Positions 10,783 to 19,816 of a stretch of DNA of 64,000 bases are shown here, piece after piece (within the stretch, counting starts at the first letter, position 1; the number at the start of each line of letters is the position of its first letter). Below the pieces are notes generated by a model. It searched no databases and had not been told where the DNA came from. It saw only the letters and a program-made list of their open reading frames with translations. The stretch is from Bacteroidota bacterium (GTDB lineage: Bacteria > Bacteroidota > Bacteroidia > Chitinophagales > Chitinophagaceae): NCBI GenBank assembly GCA_026391455.1, contig JAPLEH010000010.1:62001-126000 (forward strand). The letters are read 5' to 3'. The translations under genes and the position numbers were made by a program.

Positions 10783-12372
10783 ATGAAAAAAATCCTGTTC
10801 ACCGGTATTTGTCTTTTATTCTTATTTTCATTAAACGCGCAAAAAGTGCAAACACCAGACCAACTTTACGGAGAACTTTTTACAGACGTACAACTTAGCC
10901 GCATTTTTCCGGACAACAAGACCTTTGTGGATTGTGTACCCAAACGGAAACCGGCTGCTATACTGGCCGATTACCGAAAGATCAAAAACAATCCGGCTAT
11001 CCGCTTTTCACTCCAGCTTTTTGTAGAAGAGAATTTTGAGATGCCTCCTTCCCCACCTGCTTTCAATTATTTTCAGCAGGAAAAAGATGTAACGGCACAT
11101 ATAAAAAACCTTTGGGGTAATTTAAAGCGCGAACAGGATAAATCTGTAGCGGGCTCATCGCTGCTTCCACTGCCCCATCCCTATATGGTACCGGGCGGGC
11201 GTTTCCGGGAGATCTATTATTGGGATTCGTATTTCACGATGCTGGGATTGAAAGAAAGTGGTGAAACAGAAACGATCCGTGATATGCTTGATAATTTTTC
11301 CTTTCTCATCAATACATATGGTCATATCCCCAATGGCAACCGGAGCTATTATCTCAGCAGGAGCCAACCGCCTTTTTTCAGTCTGATGGTACAATTGTAT
11401 GCATCTATCAAAGGAAAAGAAGCTTTTGCTGCTTACCTGCCGGCCATTGAAAAAGAATATAATTACTGGATGAATGGTTATGCTACTGTGAAAAAAGGTG
11501 CCGCTTTTAAAAAGCTGGTATGCCTTCCCGATGGCAGTAAACTGAACCGGTATTTCGATGAACTTTTCATTCCCCGTCAGGAAAGCTATGCAGATGATGT
11601 GGAGACCGCAGCAAAAAGCAAGCGGGATAAAAAGATCGTGTACAATAATCTACGTTCCGCAGCCGAAAGCGGTTGGGATTTCAGCAGTCGCTGGCTGGCC
11701 GATGATCAGGATCTGTCGAGCATAGAAACGGTGGACATCATTCCCATCGACCTCAATTGCCTGCTGTATAATACAGAAAGAATGCTGGCAGAGTATTATG
11801 AAAATGCCGGCGATAATAAGAAACGCGGTATGTACAATTCCCGGGCAGTAAAAAGGATGAATGCCCTGCAGCAATATTGTTTTAACAGTAAAGAAAAAAT
11901 CTATTACGATTACAACTGGAAAAAGAAAAAACAAACCGGGAAATTCACTCCGGCTGCATTTTTTCCCATCTGGCTGATGGCATCTCATCCGGAGTCGAAT
12001 GAAGCAAATGGCAAAGCGGCCGGTGAAAAACTGCAAAGCCTGTTATTAAAAGAAGGAGGTGTGCTGACAACTCCGGTTACCAATCACCAGCAATGGGACG
12101 CACCCAATGGCTGGGCACCGCTGCAATGGGTAGTTATAACGGCATTGGATAGGGCCAATCAAAAAGAGCTTGCTGCCAATATTGCCCGCCGGTGGATCAA
12201 ACTCAATGATGATGTATACCAGCGCACTGGTAAGCTGATGGAAAAATACAATGTAGTGGATACCCAACTGGAAGCCGGCGGTGGTGAATACCCCGGACAA
12301 GACGGGTTTGGCTGGACTAATGGTGTATTGCTGGCATTGATCGCTAAGTACGGCAAGCCCGCTGTTAAATAA
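10783..12372 (+). CDS. treA: Alpha,alpha-trehalase (GH37)
   Basis: Trehalase signatures PGGRFREIYYWDSYFTMLGL and QWDAPNGWAPLQW; signal peptide from internal ATG at 10783. Confidence 0.93.
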   Translation: MKKILFTGICLLFLFSLNAQKVQTPDQLYGELFTDVQLSRIFPDNKTFVDCVPKRKPAAILADYRKIKNNPAIRFSLQLFVEENFEMPPSPPAFNYFQQEKDVTAHIKNLWGNLKREQDKSVAGSSLLPLPHPYMVPGGRFREIYYWDSYFTMLGLKESGETETIRDMLDNFSFLINTYGHIPNGNRSYYLSRSQPPFFSLMVQLYASIKGKEAFAAYLPAIEKEYNYWMNGYATVKKGAAFKKLVCLPDGSKLNRYFDELFIPRQESYADDVETAAKSKRDKKIVYNNLRSAAESGWDFSSRWLADDQDLSSIETVDIIPIDLNCLLYNTERMLAEYYENAGDNKKRGMYNSRAVKRMNALQQYCFNSKEKIYYDYNWKKKKQTGKFTPAAFFPIWLMASHPESNEANGKAAGEKLQSLLLKEGGVLTTPVTNHQQWDAPNGWAPLQWVVITALDRANQKELAANIARRWIKLNDDVYQRTGKLMEKYNVVDTQLEAGGGEYPGQDGFGWTNGVLLALIAKYGKPAVK

Positions 12373-12406
12373 TCAATGACAGTAATACCTGATCATCTCT
12401 CTTGTA

Positions 12407-14356
12407 TTATGAAGCAGGTTCCAGCAGCAGAATTCCATAAGGCGGAATGATCAGGTGTTGCCTGTCATCCCCTACCTCATAAGTTTTTTCTTCCCAATGA
12501 TCGAAGAGACGGGCAGGTTTATCTCCATGCTCCTTGAATGCATACCAGGTAAGATAAGATGCCTTATTACTGAAATTGAAGACACAGTATAGCTTTTGAT
12601 CCCCTTCTGTACGGAGATAACCGGCCACATGGTCATTGTGGGGCGTCATCCAGATAAGGTTGCTCATGTCTTTTACCACAGGCAATTTTCTTCGTACAGC
12701 TATGAGGCGGCTGGTGGCGGAGAATACCCGGTTCTCAATACTACCGGTCTCGTATATGCGCTTATTTTTCTCCCAACTGATAACGGGGCGGTGCATCCAT
12801 CGGTTATCATAGCTTTTCCCGCTATCCTGCAGGTACGAATAATCATTGGTATACCCGGCCTCATCTCCATAAAATAGCATGGGAAGTCCGCCAAGAAAAA
12901 AGCTATGGGCCTGCATTAATATAATTTTTTGCACGGCCGTATTAATAGCAGCATCATCATTTTGCTCCAGCGCCGTTTCCAGGCCGCATAAAGAAGCCAG
13001 CGAGCCGCTGATACGGGCATCCCCGGTGCGCGGGTTGCTGGCAAACAGGGCACCTTTGGCAGTAGAGCCGTTGAATTCACCGGAATAATATTCTTTGAGA
13101 AAGCGCCGGTGTTCATACGGATTGTATCCTGCCTGTTGTATCATATAGTCATCATACCCCAGGCCGATATCGTCGTGGCAACGGGTATAGGTGATCCAGG
13201 ATGTGCCGTATGGTTTTTTTAATAATTCATGTTGGGCAGCGAGCATAACTTTAGTATCGCCAGTGGCCAGCATATCCCATTGCAGGGCCATATGGGTGGC
13301 ATTGTAGGCAAAATCACATTCTTTGGCCAGGTATTCACCCGTACCGAAATAATTCAGAATTTCTTTTGGTGCCACGATGGCTTCTCCGAGCAATGCCATA
13401 CCGGGTGTAGCCACTTCCACGCATTGTTTTATTAACCGCAGAATGGTGTGCGCCTGAGGTAAGTTTTGACAGGTGGTGCCGAGTTGTTTCCAGATGAATG
13501 CGGGTGCATCGATCCGCAATACATCCACGCCCAGATTGGCATAGAAAAAGATATTGTCGAGCATTTCGACAAATACGCGCGGGTTATTGTAATTCAGATC
13601 CCACTGGTATGTATGAAATACCGTCATCACCCATTTCTTCGATTCTTCGATATAGGTAAAACTACCGGGAGCCGCTTCCGGAAATACTTCGGGCATGGTC
13701 TTATCGTAAGCATCCGGAAGGCTGCGATCATTGTAGAAATAATAATAATCCTGGTATTCCTTGTCGCCTTTACGCGCTTTTACTGCCCACTCGTGCTGAT
13801 CGGATGTGTGATTAAGCACAATGTCGAGCATGAGGTACATATCCTTTTGCTGCATGGAGGCCTGCAGCGCTTTTAAGCGATCGAGGGTGCCAAACCGGGC
13901 TGCAACCTTACGAAAATCGGATACGGCATATCCACCGTCGCTGGCTTCGGGTGGGCTTTCGAAGAGTGGCATCAGGTGAAGAAAATTGACACCGAGTTCA
14001 TCAAAATAACTGAGTTTTTGTTCAAGCCCATCGAGATCGCCGCAAAAGCGATCCACATAGAGGCTCATTGCAGTGAGTTCATTACTGAGAAACCAATGTC
14101 CTTTTTTAATTTTTTCCGCATCCCGTTGTTTATGTAAGGCACTGCGTTCCCGATCGGCTTTTACTACCAATCGAATCAGTTGATTAAAATATTTTTCAGC
14201 CTCGGGGTGATGTTCATACAATTGCATATACAGGCTGAAGATATTGGCTGTATTGGCCATAAAGCGTGTATAGAATAAATTATCCTCGCCGCTGATATCG
14301 GTTCCTGCCTGCTGTATGGCTTCATTTACCTGCTGATGTAATCCGTAGTTATACAT
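12407..14356 (-). CDS. GH13 alpha-amylase family enzyme, amylosucrase-like
   Basis: DIVLNHTSDQHEWA, GVDVLRIDAPAFIWKQLGTTCQNLPQAH, LLGEAIV and YTRCHDDIG correspond to GH13 regions and resemble the amylosucrase/sucrose hydrolase subgroup. Confidence 0.87.
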   Translation of the reverse strand: MYNYGLHQQVNEAIQQAGTDISGEDNLFYTRFMANTANIFSLYMQLYEHHPEAEKYFNQLIRLVVKADRERSALHKQRDAEKIKKGHWFLSNELTAMSLYVDRFCGDLDGLEQKLSYFDELGVNFLHLMPLFESPPEASDGGYAVSDFRKVAARFGTLDRLKALQASMQQKDMYLMLDIVLNHTSDQHEWAVKARKGDKEYQDYYYFYNDRSLPDAYDKTMPEVFPEAAPGSFTYIEESKKWVMTVFHTYQWDLNYNNPRVFVEMLDNIFFYANLGVDVLRIDAPAFIWKQLGTTCQNLPQAHTILRLIKQCVEVATPGMALLGEAIVAPKEILNYFGTGEYLAKECDFAYNATHMALQWDMLATGDTKVMLAAQHELLKKPYGTSWITYTRCHDDIGLGYDDYMIQQAGYNPYEHRRFLKEYYSGEFNGSTAKGALFASNPRTGDARISGSLASLCGLETALEQNDDAAINTAVQKIILMQAHSFFLGGLPMLFYGDEAGYTNDYSYLQDSGKSYDNRWMHRPVISWEKNKRIYETGSIENRVFSATSRLIAVRRKLPVVKDMSNLIWMTPHNDHVAGYLRTEGDQKLYCVFNFSNKASYLTWYAFKEHGDKPARLFDHWEEKTYEVGDDRQHLIIPPYGILLLEPAS

Positions 14357-14359
14357 ATT

Positions 14360-15313
14360 CTATTTAAAAATATCGCTGCTTAAATGTTTAAATGCTTCCA
14401 TAGCACCCAGGTATTCGCAGGTGCGCGCACCGGCCTTATTACCATTGCGGATGATGGCAGCCCAGGCGTCGGGAGTAAGGGTTTTTATTTCCTGCATGGA
14501 TTTGCCTGCCAGTTGAAATAGTACGGCTCCCACAAAAGCATCTCCGGCACCGGTAGTGTCCACCGGTTTTACTTCAATACTGTTTATTATCTGTGTCTGC
14601 CCATTGAGCCCGAGCAGGGTGCCTTCTTTTCCTAATGTAATGGCGAATACTGCGCTGGTGCGTTCGAGGAAATCATGTGCTGCATCCGTTACAGTGGATC
14701 TGCCGGTGAGCATCATGGCTTCTTCGTCGCTCACTTTGAAGAAATGACAGCTATTCAGAAAATTCCAGCTCTGGTCTTTGAAGGATTGCTGATCATGCTG
14801 AAATAACAAATGCCTGTAATTAGGATCGAAGCTGATCAGTATGTCCTGCTGCAATGATTTCTGCAACAGGCTCTGATAAGCCGCCTGTAGTGGCCCGGGC
14901 AGAAATCCGGTGGCTGACCCAAAATGAACTACTGCAAATTCAGCCAGATCGATATAGTCTACTTCATCCCGGCTGAGTTGACCGTCGGCACCGCGGTTAA
15001 AATAAAAATCACGTTCACCATTTTCCATGAGTGATACGAACGCAAATGTGGTAAAATGGGATTCATCCTGCAGCATCCATTTCGTGGATACACCGAAGGA
15101 TTTCATCACATCAATGAGGTGCTTTCCAAAGGGATCGATGCCTACTTTGGCAGCCAATTCCACTTCACCACCAAGTGCGGCAATGGCAGCAGCCACATTG
15201 GTGGGGGCGCCTCCGGGCTTTTTCAAAAAATTCTCTCCGTCTGATAAAGCTTTTCCTTTATCGGTACAGATCATATCGATCAGTGCTTCGCCGATGCAAA
15301 GTATTTTATGCAT
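14360..15313 (-). CDS. PfkB-family carbohydrate kinase, probable fructokinase
   Basis: GEALIDMI, KKPGGAPTNVAAAIAALGG and DTTGAGDAFVGA motifs; likely start is the internal ATG (MHKILCIGEALID) at 15313. Confidence 0.9.
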   Translation of the reverse strand: MHKILCIGEALIDMICTDKGKALSDGENFLKKPGGAPTNVAAAIAALGGEVELAAKVGIDPFGKHLIDVMKSFGVSTKWMLQDESHFTTFAFVSLMENGERDFYFNRGADGQLSRDEVDYIDLAEFAVVHFGSATGFLPGPLQAAYQSLLQKSLQQDILISFDPNYRHLLFQHDQQSFKDQSWNFLNSCHFFKVSDEEAMMLTGRSTVTDAAHDFLERTSAVFAITLGKEGTLLGLNGQTQIINSIEVKPVDTTGAGDAFVGAVLFQLAGKSMQEIKTLTPDAWAAIIRNGNKAGARTCEYLGAMEAFKHLSSDIFK

Positions 15314-15323
15314 GTGTTTATAT

Positions 15324-16640
15324 TTAATGTCCGACTGTACGATCCATTTTTTCCAATGCCACACCTTTTGTTTCCGGCATCATTTTCCAAACAAACAGCA
15401 ATTGGAATACCATCATTACGGCAAAGAATCCGAAAATCTTTGCACCTCCTATATTCGGGTTTCCTGCAAAAAAAGGAAAGGTTTGTGAAATGACTGCTGC
15501 GAAAACCCAGTGCGTCAAACACCCGAAGGAGGTACCGGCTGCACGCACGGAATTCGGGAATATTTCCGAAAGGAATACCCATATTACGGAACCCTGTCCG
15601 ATGGCATGTGCGGCTATGAAGAGGAATACAAAAATGGTAATACCGCCATGTATATAGCCGGCGAAAGCCAATGACATCAATGTGAGTGAAATGATATACC
15701 CCACAGAGCCGATATACATGAGGGTGCGGCGACCACTGCGGTCGATGAGGTACCATCCCAATACTGTAAAGAGAAAATTAATGATACCTATACCTGCGCT
15801 GGAAAGAAACGCAGCATTGGTACCGAGCCCTGCCATTTCAAATACACGTGGTGCGAAATAAATAATTGCATTGATACCAGAAGCCTGGTTGAAGAAGGCC
15901 AGTAAAAAAGCGAGTAATAATGGTTTTGAAAATTTTCCTGAAAAGAGCGATTCCTTCTTTTGCTGTACCTGTGCAGATTGCCTTATTTCAGCAATGATCT
16001 CATCGGCCGGTGCGCCACTTGCTTCAAATACTTTCCGGGCGCCTGCTTCATCATTGCGATAGAGGATGAGCCATCTCGGGCTTTCGGGCGTAATGAACAT
16101 TAATAATGTAAAAGCCAGTGAAGGCAATGCGATAATACCGAGCATATATCGCCAGTCGTTTTCGCCACCCACTCCCCGCAGGAGATAATTGACCAGGTAA
16201 GCGAGCAAGATACCACTCACTACATTGATCTGAAAAGCAATGCCCATTTTACCGCGGTGCTGTGGTGGGGCTATCTCAGAAATAAACATCGGTGCCACTA
16301 CAGAGGAAGCACCAATACTGAGGCCTCCCAGGAAACGAAAGAACATGAATGTGTATACATCATTGGCTAATGCACTGCCGATCGATGATACGAGAAACAC
16401 CAACCCGATTGCGATCAGTGTTTTCTTTCTGCCGAACCGATTAGCCGGTACACCGCCAAATCCGGCACCAAACACAGTCCCGTAGAGTGCCATGGCGATA
16501 GCCGTCCCGTGCATCCATTTGCTGAGGCCCCATAGTTGCTGAATGCGTTGTTCGGCCCCGGAAATATTCGCTACGTCCATCCCAAAAAGCAATCCGCCTA
16601 GTGCAACGGTGATGGACCACAGGATCAGTTTTTTATTCAT
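15324..16640 (-). CDS. MFS sugar porter family transporter
   Basis: GxxxDxxxxxxxGRRxxx-type signatures (YGTVFGAGFGGVPANRFGRKKTL, IDRSGRRTLMYIG) and PESPRWLI. Confidence 0.92.
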   Translation of the reverse strand: MNKKLILWSITVALGGLLFGMDVANISGAEQRIQQLWGLSKWMHGTAIAMALYGTVFGAGFGGVPANRFGRKKTLIAIGLVFLVSSIGSALANDVYTFMFFRFLGGLSIGASSVVAPMFISEIAPPQHRGKMGIAFQINVVSGILLAYLVNYLLRGVGGENDWRYMLGIIALPSLAFTLLMFITPESPRWLILYRNDEAGARKVFEASGAPADEIIAEIRQSAQVQQKKESLFSGKFSKPLLLAFLLAFFNQASGINAIIYFAPRVFEMAGLGTNAAFLSSAGIGIINFLFTVLGWYLIDRSGRRTLMYIGSVGYIISLTLMSLAFAGYIHGGITIFVFLFIAAHAIGQGSVIWVFLSEIFPNSVRAAGTSFGCLTHWVFAAVISQTFPFFAGNPNIGGAKIFGFFAVMMVFQLLFVWKMMPETKGVALEKMDRTVGH

Positions 16641-16812
16641 GTGATTATTTTACTTTGAGTTTACCATTTTCTCTATTCGCAATACGATCATTTCGATCAG
16701 TCTATATTATTATTCCACGATGATGGCTTCGTATGATATCAGGCTGCCACCCTGCGAAGGATCTGAATAATTATGAATCAACATTTCTTATTGCAATTCG
16801 CCAATATATAAA

Positions 16813-18558
16813 TTAATGTCCGCCACCGGCCGGTAATGCCACATCATCGCTGACCTTGGTCGATTTGATCAATAAAGTACAGAGTGCCGCAATGAGTAAC
16901 AATGCGCCGGCAAAGAGCACCGCTTTGGTGGAATCATTATTTAAGAAATGTTTCATTACATAGCCGAATGTGGTGGTCTGGATGAACATGGGGATCACGA
17001 TCATCATATTGATGATACCCATGTACACGCCATATTTTTCTTTGGGAATATTGTTTACGACCATCAGGTAGGGAATTCCCATCATACTGGCCCATCCAAT
17101 ACCAAAGCCGGTAATGGCCACATAAAACAAGATGAGTTGGTGTACTTGTGAAAAAACGAGGAAACCGGTACCTGCCAGCAGGAGACAAACAAAATGTACA
17201 TATTTAGCGCTGATCTTTTTGGCCAGCCATACCAATCCAAATGCTACTATGAAAGTGATGATATTGTACCATCCGTTGATGCCGCCGGTAGCAGACACGG
17301 CCTTCTCATACTTTTTATTATTTGCGTCCACACTTTCAATCAATGGTAAATCGGTCTCGTTGAACCCTGTTGGTGTTACTCTGTTTTTCCAGTTGGCATA
17401 TAAAGCTGCGGCAGACAGATCGTTGCTGAGTTCTTTTTTCTCATCCAGCTTATTGGTCACTGCGTATTGTTTGATCCCATCTCTGAATGTGGCATAGCCT
17501 TTCATGACCGAATCCTGTTGCGGGTTGAGTTCTTTATATTCCCAACCGTATGCATTGCGGGCTACGGCCTTGGATGAGTTTTGCCAATAGCAAAACAGGG
17601 CATACCATTGAAACAGGTATACCAGTGCCAACAGCCACATTACCCGGGGCATGGTTTTTATCGTTTCCACTATTTCGAGAAATGGAGTTAATACACCGCG
17701 CAAAACTTTTATCAATGCGTTATCCGGGAATTTTTTTATGATATAGTATAAAAATGTAACCCAGATAAAACAGATCGGCAACAGGAGCAGGCTGAGCAAT
17801 TCACCATTGATGGTATTTTTCAGCAGTTGCCGGATCACAATGGGGCCAATGGCAATGGCCACCAATACACTGATGATCTGAAAAAGCGGGTGTGGTTTGT
17901 CTTTATTGTACTCCCGAATCTCTTTTATTTCTTCATCGGTTGGAGGTATCTCTGGCGTGGTTTTCATGCTCCACCATACGGTTGCGATGGAGCAGATCGC
18001 TCCCAGTATAAAGGATGCGAACACCCAATTGGGCAGTTTACCGGTTTTTCCTAAAATCATCATTGGGAAAAAGAGGAGTGACAAATTAGCCAGTGTCTGT
18101 CCGAGGCCAGTAAAAAAACTCTGCGCCTGAAACCCGGTACCTTGTTGTGAGCTATCCAGTTTGTCGGCCACAAATGCCCGGTAGGGCTCCATGGCCGTAT
18201 TGTTGCCTATGTCCAGTATCCACAATAAACCTACCGCCATCCATAGAGAGCTGCTGAAGGGAAAGAAAAACAAGGCGATACTGCATAGAATAGCACCAAT
18301 GAAAAAATAGGGTTTTCTTCTGCCCCAGGTCGGATGCCAGGTCTTATCGCTGAGGGCCCCGATAATGGGTTGAATGATGAGCCCGGTGAGCGGGCCGGCG
18401 AGGTTCAGCAGGGGTATTTCATCGGGTCTTGCTCCCAGAAAATCATAAATGGGATTGACGGCGCTTTGTTGTAATCCAAAGCTGTATTGAATACCAAAAA
18501 AACCGAGATTCATGTTAATGATCTGCCAGAAACTCAGTCGGGGTTTGGTAAAGTTCAT
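16813..18558 (-). CDS. MFS/GPH transporter, SLC45-like (disaccharide/sucrose transporter type)
   Basis: NMNLGFFGIQYSFGLQQSAVNPIYDFLGARPDEIPLLNLAGPLTGLIIQPIIGALSDKTW; ATG at 18558 preferred to the TTG at 18564. Confidence 0.85.
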   Translation of the reverse strand: MNFTKPRLSFWQIINMNLGFFGIQYSFGLQQSAVNPIYDFLGARPDEIPLLNLAGPLTGLIIQPIIGALSDKTWHPTWGRRKPYFFIGAILCSIALFFFPFSSSLWMAVGLLWILDIGNNTAMEPYRAFVADKLDSSQQGTGFQAQSFFTGLGQTLANLSLLFFPMMILGKTGKLPNWVFASFILGAICSIATVWWSMKTTPEIPPTDEEIKEIREYNKDKPHPLFQIISVLVAIAIGPIVIRQLLKNTINGELLSLLLLPICFIWVTFLYYIIKKFPDNALIKVLRGVLTPFLEIVETIKTMPRVMWLLALVYLFQWYALFCYWQNSSKAVARNAYGWEYKELNPQQDSVMKGYATFRDGIKQYAVTNKLDEKKELSNDLSAAALYANWKNRVTPTGFNETDLPLIESVDANNKKYEKAVSATGGINGWYNIITFIVAFGLVWLAKKISAKYVHFVCLLLAGTGFLVFSQVHQLILFYVAITGFGIGWASMMGIPYLMVVNNIPKEKYGVYMGIINMMIVIPMFIQTTTFGYVMKHFLNNDSTKAVLFAGALLLIAALCTLLIKSTKVSDDVALPAGGGH

Positions 18559-18633
18559 AAGCAATCGTTTAGATTGGTAAAATACAAAAAAGCACTCTGT
18601 ATCTTCTGTGTAAAGTTGAAGATGGGCAATGTT

Positions 18634-18645
18634 GCAAACGTTTGT
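18634..18645. promoter_or_regulatory. Candidate LacI-family operator GCAAACGTTTGT
   Basis: Palindromic core CAAACGTTTG about 76 bp upstream of the SLC45-like transporter start; resembles sites at 9387 and 31940. Confidence 0.45.
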
Positions 18646-18768
18646 TGTTGGGAAAAAACAAGCATCGTTTTCTTATCCTGCTGCAATGGGCTTCCTATCC
18701 CAAACTGATTGCCGGATATGCCTGCTTGCTTATTTTTGTTTACCCGGTCAATAAACGGTTATTAACTG

Positions 18769-19704
18769 ATGAAAAGGATTCTGCTTGCTGTTGCCATCTT
18801 ACTTGTACTGTTTCTTGCTGTTGTTTATCTGTTCATTCCCAATCGGGTGAAATTCTCCCAACAGACGACCATTCACATGAACAGCAAGGGGCTGCTTCGT
18901 AACCTGGGCAATAAACAGGAATGGGCGAAATGGTGGCCGGAAAAAAATCAACCAGCCGGAGGGCCTTACACGCTTAATGGGCACAGCTATGAACCGCTCG
19001 ATGCTAAAATACTTTCCGTTCCCTTCCGGATAGGGGTTGACGGTGGCCATGTTATTGCAGATATTGGTGTGGTTGCAGACGGACTGGAAAATACCACTGT
19101 TTTTATAGAGGGTAGTTTGCCCACTTCCTACAATCCATTTAAAAGAATTCAACGGTATTTCACAGCCCGGGGTATACGAAAGGATGCCGGTACTTTACTG
19201 ATGCAACTCAATGACCACTACGCTACGGTTTTATCGGTATACGGGTATGATATCCGCAGTGAACGGGTGGTGGACTCTACCCTGCTTACCAATATGAAAG
19301 AAGTAACCGGTTATCCTGGCAACGGGGTGGTGTATGGCATGGTTGATGAACTGAAAGCGTATATCAAAGCGCAGGGTGCCGAGGAAACGGGCTTTCCCAT
19401 GCTCAATATTTTTACAAAAGACAGTTTACAGTATCTCGTAAAAGTGGCCATTCCGGTAAATAAAAAGCTGCCTGATTCGGGTACTATGAGTTATCGCTGG
19501 ATGCTGGGTGGCGGCAATATCCTGATCACGGAAGTGAAAGGCGGGCCTGCAGCACTGCGCAAAGCCTACTTGCAGATTGAGCAATTCATCAGTGATTTTC
19601 AACGGGTGGCTCCGGCTATTCCTTTTGAATCATTGGTGACCGACAGAAGACAGCAACCTGACAGCAGTCAATGGATAACGCGCATATACTACCCCGTTAT
19701 GTGA
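18769..19704 (+). CDS. Membrane-anchored protein, possibly SRPBCC plus GyrI-like effector domain
   Basis: N-terminal TM helix, two-domain 311 aa protein; domain names are tentative. Confidence 0.5.
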   Translation: MKRILLAVAILLVLFLAVVYLFIPNRVKFSQQTTIHMNSKGLLRNLGNKQEWAKWWPEKNQPAGGPYTLNGHSYEPLDAKILSVPFRIGVDGGHVIADIGVVADGLENTTVFIEGSLPTSYNPFKRIQRYFTARGIRKDAGTLLMQLNDHYATVLSVYGYDIRSERVVDSTLLTNMKEVTGYPGNGVVYGMVDELKAYIKAQGAEETGFPMLNIFTKDSLQYLVKVAIPVNKKLPDSGTMSYRWMLGGGNILITEVKGGPAALRKAYLQIEQFISDFQRVAPAIPFESLVTDRRQQPDSSQWITRIYYPVM

Positions 19705-19816
19705 TAATGAGATAATGTGATGATGTGGAAATTTGAAAATGAATCCAGTGGTATTTTCTGTGTTCATCTTCTTTATCTCCCGCTTTGGCGGGACAGGTTG
19801 TGGCAAAATGAGCCAG

